From CAWFPR01 sp963817635 (GTDB lineage: Bacteria > Acidobacteriota > Vicinamibacteria > Vicinamibacterales > 2-12-FULL-66-21): a DNA stretch of 64,000 nucleotides. Below the pieces are notes generated by a model. That model had not been told where the DNA came from. It ran no database searches and was given only the letters and a program-made list of their open reading frames with translations. Both the position numbers and the translations under genes were made by a program. The stretch is from the NCBI GenBank assembly GCA_963817635.1, contig CAWFPR010000026.1, forward strand, positions 62,001-126,000, in the 5' to 3' direction. Numbering within the stretch: the stretch's first letter is position 1; every line of letters begins with the position of its first letter. Shown here piece after piece: positions 37,159 to 44,307 of this stretch.

Positions 37159-38802
37159 ATGCACACAGTCACCGCCCGGCCGTTCGCGCTGGCGACGGCG
37201 GCCGTCCTCGCCGTGGCCTCGATCCGCACGGCTGCCGACACCTACCCGCGCCAGCCGGGAGTCGATGCGCAGCACTACGCATTCAGCCTGACGCTCCTGA
37301 CCGGCGACTCCAACGAGATCGCTGGCGACGCGACCGTCCGGCTGCGGGTCGTGACGCCCGAGACGCGCGAGGCCGTGCTCGATTTCGCCACGCCGACGCG
37401 AGACGGCAAGGGCATGACGGTCAGGGCGGTCACGTCGATGGGCCGTCCGGTGACGTTCACGCACGCCGACAACCGATTGCACCTGCCGCTGAACGGCGCG
37501 AAAGCCGGCGATGAGGTGACCTATACGATCGCGTACCACGGTGCGCCCGCGAACGGATTGCGGCTGATCGACAACATCCATGGAGAGCGCGTCGCCTTCA
37601 GCGAGAACTGGTTCAACCAGGCGCGCCAGTGGCTGCCCGTCATCGATCACATCGCCGACAAGGCGAGCGGCGAGTTCATCGTGACCACGAGGTCGGACTA
37701 TCAGGTGATCGCCAACGGCGCGCTGGTGGAGGAAGCCGACCTGCCCGGCGGACTCCGCCGCACGCATTACAGGCAGGAGGAGCCGATCGCGCCGTGGCTC
37801 TACGCACTCGGCGTCGCGCGCTTCGTCGTCCGCCACGGCCCGGTCGTGCGCGGCGTGCCGCTGTCGTTCTGGACCTTCCCGCAGGACGAAGAGAAGGGCC
37901 AGGCCGCGCTCCAGCGAGAGGCGCGCGGCGCGTTCGAGTTCTTCTCGGATCGCGTCGGCCCGTTCGCCTACGACAAGCTCGCGCACGTCGAAGCCGCCGG
38001 GATGGGCGGCGGCATGGAGAGCGCCACCAACATCTTCTACGGCGAGAAGGGCGTCAGCGCGGGGAACGCGCCCGTCGTCCACGAGACGGCGCACCAGTGG
38101 TTCGGCAACTCCGTCACCGAGAGCGACTGGAACGACGTGTGGCTGAGCGAGGGCTTCGCCACCTACTTCACGCTGCTCTACACGGAGCACGCGGCCGGCC
38201 GCGACGCCTTCGTCGAGGGGCTGCGCAGGAGCCGCGACACGGTGCTGCGTGTCGAGCGATCGCAGCCGGGCACGCCGGTCGTTCACGTCGATTTCAACGA
38301 GTCCGGCCGGACGGGCCCGAACACCCAGCTCGCGTATCAGAAAGGCAGCTGGGTGCTGCACATGCTGCGCGGCCGGATCGGCACCGACGCGTTCTGGCGC
38401 GGCATCCGCGCCTACTACCGCGACCATATGAACGGCCTGGCGAGCACGGACGACCTCCGCCATGAGATGGAGGCGGCGTCGGGACAGGATCTCAGGCCCT
38501 TCTTCACGCAGTGGCTGACGCGCACCGGCGTGCCGGCGATCGAGGGTTCGTGGCGATATGACGCCTCGGCGAAATCGATCCTCGTCTCGGTCCGCCAGGT
38601 GCAGACCGCCGATCCCTACGAGTTCCCGCTGGAGCTCGGCATCGGCGGCGCCTCGGGTGCCCCCCGGATCGTGAGCCTGCAGGTCGCCGGGCGTGACGCC
38701 TCGATCACGATTCCGGTTGACGCCGAGCCGGCGAGCGTGACGCTCGATCCCAACGTATCGCTGCTTGCCGCGTTCGGCGCTTTTGGGCCCGTCCGGAAAT
38801 AG
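37159..38802 (+). CDS. M1-family metallopeptidase (aminopeptidase N-like), secreted
   Basis: 547 residues with a signal peptide (MHTVTARPFALATAAVLAVA). The exopeptidase motif appears as AGMGGGMESATNIF (GxMEN variant) and the zinc site is VVHETAHQWFGNSVTESDWN with H308, E309, H312 and the third ligand E331 in WLSEGFATYF. M1 enzymes remove N-terminal residues from peptides. The C-terminal beta-sandwich is present (PFFTQWLTRTGVPAIEGSWR) but the helical domain IV is absent, as in short bacterial members. The last codons (GPVRK and stop) coincide with a copy of a dispersed repeat. Confidence 0.9.
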   Translation: MHTVTARPFALATAAVLAVASIRTAADTYPRQPGVDAQHYAFSLTLLTGDSNEIAGDATVRLRVVTPETREAVLDFATPTRDGKGMTVRAVTSMGRPVTFTHADNRLHLPLNGAKAGDEVTYTIAYHGAPANGLRLIDNIHGERVAFSENWFNQARQWLPVIDHIADKASGEFIVTTRSDYQVIANGALVEEADLPGGLRRTHYRQEEPIAPWLYALGVARFVVRHGPVVRGVPLSFWTFPQDEEKGQAALQREARGAFEFFSDRVGPFAYDKLAHVEAAGMGGGMESATNIFYGEKGVSAGNAPVVHETAHQWFGNSVTESDWNDVWLSEGFATYFTLLYTEHAAGRDAFVEGLRRSRDTVLRVERSQPGTPVVHVDFNESGRTGPNTQLAYQKGSWVLHMLRGRIGTDAFWRGIRAYYRDHMNGLASTDDLRHEMEAASGQDLRPFFTQWLTRTGVPAIEGSWRYDASAKSILVSVRQVQTADPYEFPLELGIGGASGAPRIVSLQVAGRDASITIPVDAEPASVTLDPNVSLLAAFGAFGPVRK

Positions 38803-38817
38803 GCGTGTGATTCCGGG
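38785..38817 (+). repeat. Short dispersed repeat, copy 3
   Basis: GGGCCCGTCCGGAAATA at 38785-38801 encodes the last residues and stop of the M1 peptidase; it continues with a diverged GTGTGATTC as in the copy at 18970. Confidence 0.5.
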
Positions 38818-38895
38818 CGCGTCTCGTCGCAGCTGGTGGGCCTCCAGCGTTGTCTATCAGTTCGTGAGCTATGGACAACCGCGCCACGTTCTCCT

Positions 38896-39633
38896 CTACC
38901 AGTAGATCACCCACTTGCCGTCCACGCGGAGCGTATGCGCCTGCATCGTGATGCGTTCGTCGCCGGGGCGCGGGTCTTCGACAGCGGCAATCCGGTGGAG
39001 CTGGTGACCAGAGTGGATGACGAGGTGTCCTGGCGTGTAAGGCACGAGCGTCGCGGTCCGGTTGGCGACTGCGTAGGCCCGGCGCTCGTCGTAAGACATC
39101 CGGTCGAGCGCGAGGCGGCTCATGTTCCAGACGAGCAGGCCGCCGCCAGAGGCGGGCAGCGCGATCGTCAACGTCACCGAGAGCTGGGACGACGCGTCGG
39201 GCGCTCCGATACCGCTCCAGTCCAGCAACGTGTACTGCAGGTCGTAGTGCGCGCTCGCAACGGCATACCGGAACGCCGGATCGAAGAGGAAGACGTGGAA
39301 GCCTGGCCGCGCGAGCCGCTCATCGTAGCGGACGCCGGCGTTGACGTGCGCCGATACGGCGGCGCGGACGCGTTCAAGCAGCCACCCGAAGTGCTCCACC
39401 AGGATCGGGTTGGTCCGCCGTGCCTGCTCCTGGTACTCGGCAAAGCGTCCGCCGCGGGCGTCCAGATAGCTCGCCGCGCCCAGCGTGTAGAACGGCAGCA
39501 CCGCGTCGCGCGTCGTCCACACGGAGCGCTGCGCATGCACGGCGGCGCGGACGACCGCCACTTCCGCCTCATCGAGCAGCTCGACGTGCTTCACGGCACC
39601 GATCAACGGCCCCGTCGCTGACACAGCGGACAT
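38896..39633 (-). CDS. 2-oxoglutarate/Fe(II)-dependent oxygenase-like enzyme of the RiPP locus
   Basis: 245 residues. The predicted double-stranded beta-helix has an iron-binding His-x-Asp at H129-Y-D131 (RYAVASAHYDLQYTLLDWSG), a distal His in GHLVIHSGHQLHRI (H213 is the best candidate) and an Arg for 2-oxoglutarate at about R228 (ERITMQAHTL). Strand SVTLTIALPASGGGLLVWNM lies between them, as in prolyl/aspartyl hydroxylase-type folds. It follows the precursor peptide gene by 17 bp on the same strand, so hydroxylation (or oxidative crosslinking) of the core peptide is the likely role. The family assignment rests on motif spacing only. Confidence 0.65.
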   Translation of the reverse strand: MSAVSATGPLIGAVKHVELLDEAEVAVVRAAVHAQRSVWTTRDAVLPFYTLGAASYLDARGGRFAEYQEQARRTNPILVEHFGWLLERVRAAVSAHVNAGVRYDERLARPGFHVFLFDPAFRYAVASAHYDLQYTLLDWSGIGAPDASSQLSVTLTIALPASGGGLLVWNMSRLALDRMSYDERRAYAVANRTATLVPYTPGHLVIHSGHQLHRIAAVEDPRPGDERITMQAHTLRVDGKWVIYW

Positions 39634-39650
39634 CGATCAGGACTTAGGGA

Positions 39651-40004
39651 CTAAGGCTGACCGGGTTGACCCGGGTCGAAGTACGCACCGAACTTACTGG
39701 CGTCGTTGGCTTTTTCGGCGAGCTTCGCGGCCTCCTGTGTCGCCTTGCCACCAACAACGCCCGCCAGCTCCTGCTCACTCAGCTCGTTCGATCTGGCGGC
39801 CGATGGCAGAACCAGAAAGAGAGACCGTGCGTTTTCCTCGACTACGGTAATCTTCATGTCGGCCGGGAGGTCGATACCCAGCTGCCGTTTGATCGCGCCT
39901 CTCGGGTTCGCGAGGAGCTCCGACCTGAAGGCGCTATCGTGCTGCGCCTTGCTGATCAACATCTCTTCAGCCTCTCGTCGCGTCGAAATCTGTTTAGCGC
40001 TCAT
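39651..40004 (-). CDS. NHLP-type RiPP precursor peptide (nitrile-hydratase-like leader)
   Basis: 117 residues. The leader (1-86) matches nitrile-hydratase-alpha-like leaders: FRSELLANPRGAIKRQLGID, LPADMKITVVEENARSLFLV, LP, then NELSEQELAGVVGG with the double-Gly cleavage site after G86. The 31-residue core (87-117) is Lys/Ala/Glu-rich with Lys at core positions 1, 8, 12 and 18, followed by FGAYFDPGQPGQP. No Cys is present, so lanthionine or disulfide chemistry is excluded. ATG 40004 is chosen because GGAGG lies 8 nt upstream and the family start begins there. TATGAT on the minus strand at 40024-40029 could be a -10 box. Leader recognition by the C39 transporter at 44304-46502 is expected. Confidence 0.88.
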   Translation of the reverse strand: MSAKQISTRREAEEMLISKAQHDSAFRSELLANPRGAIKRQLGIDLPADMKITVVEENARSLFLVLPSAARSNELSEQELAGVVGGKATQEAAKLAEKANDASKFGAYFDPGQPGQP

Positions 40005-40106
40005 GACTCGGGCCTCCGCGCGCATCATATACCGCGACCGCCGGCTCCGCCCGACGAAACTACGCGACGGCGAGATCGACGCGCCCCTGGGGCGCATAGC
40101 TCAGCC

Positions 40107-40994
40107 ATGCTGACGATAACCCCGGTCACCGCGTTCAACGCCGCGCACTTCGAAGGCTTCACGATGTCCGCCTGCTGGAGCGCCCTCGTGTCGTCCGGCT
40201 TCGCGACGCCCTTCGTCGCGGTCGGGGCGCTCTGGGACGATCGGCCCGCCGGCCTCGCAGTCGGCCGGATCCAGCTCGACGGTTCAGCGCGTCTGCTGAC
40301 CCTCTACGCGGCCCGCGACTTCCGCTGCCGGGGTGTCGGAACCGCGCTCGTGGGAGGACTCGAGGCCGAGCTCAGACGTTGCGGCTGCCCGAGCGTCGAG
40401 GCACGGTACGTACTCCAGACGGACGGCACCGCTCGATTCGAGCGGTGCCTGCAGCGATGCGGGTGGCCGTCGAGGGGCGGCCGGCGTCACTCGTTTGCGC
40501 TCGACGGTCAGGTGATGTCCGCGTCGTGGTTTCGCAACGCCGTCCTGCCCGCAGACCACGCTATCGATCTGTGGTCGACCGTGACCGACGGTGAGCGTCG
40601 CGCCCTCGTCGAAGCGCAGGCCTCAGATCCATGGATTCCGGAGCACCTGCATCCGGGCGCCTTCGAGGCCGGTCTCGATCCCGCGACGAGCCTGGTGCTG
40701 CGCCGGAAGGGAAGCGTGATCGGGTGGACGCTGACGAGCGAGATCGACGAACGGACGGTTTACTACGCCAATGTCTGGGTTCGTCCATCGTGCAACCGTG
40801 TTGGTAAGACGTTCGCGTCGCTTGCGTTGATCGCTGACGCCGTCCACCGTCAGGCAGAGGCCCGAGGCATCCGTTCGCGCGGCCTGTTCGACGTGGCCGA
40901 CGACCGCACGCCCTTCCTCCGGTTCATCGAGCGGCATCTTGCGAGCGACCTGTTGTCGTCGAGCGTGATGCAACGCCTCGTCAAGCCGCTGTGA
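40107..40994 (+). CDS. Tandem GNAT-family acyltransferase, candidate peptide maturase
   Basis: 295 residues with two GNAT-like halves. The first has the acyl-CoA loop RDFRCRGVGTALVGGLEAEL; the second has WVRPSCNRVGKTFASLALIA and GIRSRGLFDVADDRTPFLRF in the matching positions. It is divergent from the precursor gene across 102 bp and convergent with the FHA-ABC gene (1 bp apart). GNAT-like maturases that attach fatty acyl groups to Lys or ornithine side chains are known from selidamide-type proteusin pathways, which also use NHLP leaders; the four core lysines here would be natural acceptors. That link is inference. Confidence 0.7.
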   Translation: MLTITPVTAFNAAHFEGFTMSACWSALVSSGFATPFVAVGALWDDRPAGLAVGRIQLDGSARLLTLYAARDFRCRGVGTALVGGLEAELRRCGCPSVEARYVLQTDGTARFERCLQRCGWPSRGGRRHSFALDGQVMSASWFRNAVLPADHAIDLWSTVTDGERRALVEAQASDPWIPEHLHPGAFEAGLDPATSLVLRRKGSVIGWTLTSEIDERTVYYANVWVRPSCNRVGKTFASLALIADAVHRQAEARGIRSRGLFDVADDRTPFLRFIERHLASDLLSSSVMQRLVKPL

Positions 40995-40995
40995 G

Positions 40996-43900
40996 TCACG
41001 CGATCTGCCGCCGGGCCAGTTGAGCGAAAAGCCCGCCCTTCGCCATCAGGTCGGCATACGTGCCTTCCTCCTGAATGCGCCCGTCATCAAGGTACAGGAT
41101 GCGGTCGGCGTCAACGAGCGTGCTCAACCGATGGGCGATCACGACGCGCGTGGCTTGCAGCCCCGCGAGGCTCCTCGTGACGACGGCCTGCGCGCGATTG
41201 TCGAGGGCGCTCGTCGCCTCGTCGAAGAAGACGACTCTCGGCCTGGCAGCCAGCGCGCGGGCGATGAGCAGACGCTGCCGCTGACCGCCCGAAAACGTGC
41301 CGCCACCCTCCGAGACGACGGTATTCATGGCCATCGGCATCAGCCTGATGTCGTCGGCGAGCCCGGCCAGTTCGGCGGCCTCCCACGCGTCATTCACGGT
41401 CCGCGAGCTGTCGCCGACGATGTTGCGAAAGATGTCCGTCGGGAGCAGCCGGCTATCCTGAAGGACGACCCCGAGCTGCTGGCGCAGGGCTCGAGCGTCG
41501 AGCTGCGACAGGTCGAGCCCGTCGTAGTAGACCGCTCCGGATGTCGGCTGCTCGAATCCGAGGAGCAAGCGGAGAAGCGTGGACTTTCCGCAACCCGAAG
41601 GTCCGACCAGCGCGACGAACTCGCCCGATCGAATCGAGAACGTCAGATCCTGCAGCACCCACGGCCCGTCGGCGCGATAGCGGAAGTGCAGGCGAAGAGT
41701 GGCAATTTCGCCTCTGAGCCGGCCGGGCTGCGCCCCGGTCCCGTCACGCTCGGGTGGCGCGCTCAGAATCGGCTGCAGCCGCTCGTAGAAAGGCACGATG
41801 ACGAGCAGCCGGAGGGAGGCGTTCGAGATGTCGTGCATCGCGGCGGCAAACGTGCCGAACGCACCATAGAACGCGACGAACTCGCCCGTCGTGAGCGTCG
41901 TGGCGCCGGCCGGGTCGGCCGCGCGGAAGCGATAGATCGCGGCGAAGATCGCGAGCGGGGCCAGCAGCTGGAAGCCGGAGGCGAGCGTGCCGAGCACGTT
42001 CTGGAGCCGTCCCAGCGCGAACGACAGGCGCTTCTGCTCGGCGAAGCGCTGCGCCCACACGCGGAAGGCGTGGTGCTCGGCGTTGCTCAGCCGCACCTTG
42101 GCGACGCCCACGATGAGCTGCAGCACCAGGCTGGCGATCTGACCGCGGAGCTCGACTTCCTGCCGCTGGGTACGGAGCAGCAGGTAGTTCCCGAACGCGC
42201 TGCACACGACGAGCACGAGAGTGATGGACACCGCCACGCCGGCGAGCGCGGGACTCAGGTATAGCATCAGCGCCAGGTACGCGACGGCGCTGAACAGCCC
42301 AAGGATGCTGCGAATCCCGAAGCTCGACACCACGAGACGGATGTCGTGAATGCCGGCGGCCCGCTGCGCCAGGTCGCCGGCGCCGAATCGCCGGAAAAAG
42401 CCCGCGGGCAGCGTCAGGAGACGGGCCCACACACCCGACTGCAGCGCTTCGTCCATGCGCGTTTCCACGCGGACAACGGCGACGCTCTGGACGATCGAGA
42501 GCGCCGCCATCGCGAGGGTGACGGCGAGCATCCCGAGGCCCAGTTGAAGGAGCATTCCGTGCTCTCCCTGGGGAATCGCGCGATCGATCATTTGACCGGT
42601 GAGCAGCGGTATGACCGCCCCGACGAGACCAACGAGCAGGCCAACGCCCACCAGCATCCAGAGATCCGGCCCCAGTCCGCGGACGCCGAACAGCACGAGG
42701 TCGCGGACGCGCAGCAGCCCGGGCGGCAGCGGACGATAGAAGGTGAAGGCGAACGGCGCCAGCGTCGAGGCGCGCGTGGCATCGACCGGCTGGGTCGATC
42801 CCGCCGCCGTGTCGACGCATGTATACGCGCGCGGTCCGCGCGGAAGCAGCGCCACGGCCGAACCGTCGTCGGTGTGGCCGAGGAGCGCGCCGGCATCAGT
42901 CCGCCACCAGTCGCCGCGCAGCGCGACGCGCCTCGTGCGGAAACCCGAAGCCGCGGCGATCGCCGCGACGTGATCGGCGAAGCTTTGCTCGACCGGCACG
43001 TCGGCGGACGCCCGAACATCAATGCCGCGGCTGCGTCCGACGAGCCGGCACGCGTCGAGAATCGACTCGCGTCGGCCGGTCCTGGCGCCGCTCGATCCGT
43101 CGGCGAGCGCCGTTGAACCCATGACAGCGCCCAGCGCGTCAAAGGCGGCATCGCGCGCCGCCTCAGCCTCGCGCGCCTTGATGCCGAGTCGCTCGGATTC
43201 GTCGGCGACCGCCCGCCGCGTGGCCATCGCCAGGCACGCGCACAGCGCGTCATGGAAGAGCCCGAGGCTCGCCCACAGCTGGCCGCTGGCCACCAGAGTC
43301 GCCGTGTCGCGCGGCTCGAGCATCAGGCGCCGATCGACCGGCTGCAGTTCGATCGATGTGTGGGGCGTCACGGGGAAGTATGCTGCGGGCCGCGAGGGCC
43401 TGAGCGCGACCGAGCCCAGGTACCTCAGGCCATCGGTTTCGACCGGCACCCACAGTACGCCGAGCGCCGAGCGTGCGTGCTGACCGGACTCGAGCGCCGA
43501 GGGGACCGCGGCCGTGAGCTGCACGGCCGGTTCGGGCAGCGGTGGCAGCTCCTGCGTCAGCCTCGACGTCGCGGACATCACCCAGCGATCGATCACCGCC
43601 GCGAGTTGCATCGACACGTGAGGCTGCCGGACGAGCGCATCGAGCTCGGCGCAGGTGATGCGGCGCACGGCCGTAGCGGCGGTGCCAAAGGCCAGAAAGA
43701 GCGAGCCAGACGACTGGCCCGGGTCGAATCCCAACACACCTCCGCCTGCCTCCACCGTCGTGAAATGGGTGCGACCCTCGAGCGCGCGTCCGTCTTCGAC
43801 GGTGACGATGAAGACATCGAGCCTGCCGGCGGTCACGTAGTACACGCAGGTGGGATCATCGAGCAGCATGGCCTGTCGTTCGCTCGTGGCGACAGGCTGA

Positions 43901-44307
43901 CCAGCCGTTGACAATTGCCGCTGCGCGGCAGCGGCCACCAGCTCGACGCGGCGGTCCAGAAGCAGCGTGCGCTCGACATCGAGCCCCTGGTTCGGTACGC
44001 CCGGCCGGCACTCGAGGATGCTCTCGCCGACGCGAATCCGTTGTCCGGCCTCCACCCGCTCGTCCGAGATACGACGGTCTTCGAGCCACACGCCGTTCGC
44101 GCTGTCGAGGTCGACGACGCGGAAGAAACCGTGGTCGCTCCACTCGATTCTGGCGTGCCGTCGCGAGACGCTCGAATCGTTGGGCAACGCGACGTCGCAG
44201 CGCTGATCTCGACCGACGATGGCGGACGGTCCAGCGACCGCGAACTCGGTCTGCGCATCGGGCCCGGCGGGGCCGACCAGGCGAACGACAAAAGGCGTGG
44301 CGCTCAT
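40996..44307 (-). CDS. NHLM-type ABC transporter with N-terminal FHA domain
   Basis: 1103 residues. FHA domain at about 20-100 (AIVGRDQRCDVALPNDSSVS, RRHARIEW, DLDSANGVWLEDRRI), then a cyclic-nucleotide-binding-like region (VYYVTAGRLDVFIVTVEDGR), a long central part typical of NHLM ATP-binding proteins, six TM helices from about residue 560, and an ATPase domain: Walker A VALVGPSGCGKSTLLRLLLG (about 900), signature FSGGQRQRL, Walker B VVFFDEATSAL, H-loop VIAHRLSTL. NHLM systems normally pair this protein with a C39-peptidase ABC protein (next gene, 4-bp overlap). FHA domains bind phosphothreonine peptides and are not a usual part of these exporters. Confidence 0.88.
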   Translation of the reverse strand: MSATPFVVRLVGPAGPDAQTEFAVAGPSAIVGRDQRCDVALPNDSSVSRRHARIEWSDHGFFRVVDLDSANGVWLEDRRISDERVEAGQRIRVGESILECRPGVPNQGLDVERTLLLDRRVELVAAAAQRQLSTAGQPVATSERQAMLLDDPTCVYYVTAGRLDVFIVTVEDGRALEGRTHFTTVEAGGGVLGFDPGQSSGSLFLAFGTAATAVRRITCAELDALVRQPHVSMQLAAVIDRWVMSATSRLTQELPPLPEPAVQLTAAVPSALESGQHARSALGVLWVPVETDGLRYLGSVALRPSRPAAYFPVTPHTSIELQPVDRRLMLEPRDTATLVASGQLWASLGLFHDALCACLAMATRRAVADESERLGIKAREAEAARDAAFDALGAVMGSTALADGSSGARTGRRESILDACRLVGRSRGIDVRASADVPVEQSFADHVAAIAAASGFRTRRVALRGDWWRTDAGALLGHTDDGSAVALLPRGPRAYTCVDTAAGSTQPVDATRASTLAPFAFTFYRPLPPGLLRVRDLVLFGVRGLGPDLWMLVGVGLLVGLVGAVIPLLTGQMIDRAIPQGEHGMLLQLGLGMLAVTLAMAALSIVQSVAVVRVETRMDEALQSGVWARLLTLPAGFFRRFGAGDLAQRAAGIHDIRLVVSSFGIRSILGLFSAVAYLALMLYLSPALAGVAVSITLVLVVCSAFGNYLLLRTQRQEVELRGQIASLVLQLIVGVAKVRLSNAEHHAFRVWAQRFAEQKRLSFALGRLQNVLGTLASGFQLLAPLAIFAAIYRFRAADPAGATTLTTGEFVAFYGAFGTFAAAMHDISNASLRLLVIVPFYERLQPILSAPPERDGTGAQPGRLRGEIATLRLHFRYRADGPWVLQDLTFSIRSGEFVALVGPSGCGKSTLLRLLLGFEQPTSGAVYYDGLDLSQLDARALRQQLGVVLQDSRLLPTDIFRNIVGDSSRTVNDAWEAAELAGLADDIRLMPMAMNTVVSEGGGTFSGGQRQRLLIARALAARPRVVFFDEATSALDNRAQAVVTRSLAGLQATRVVIAHRLSTLVDADRILYLDDGRIQEEGTYADLMAKGGLFAQLARRQIA

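Noticed and set aside
37033..38463. 476-codon open frame on the minus strand
   Set aside because: Antisense to the M1 peptidase with its intact zinc site; shadow.
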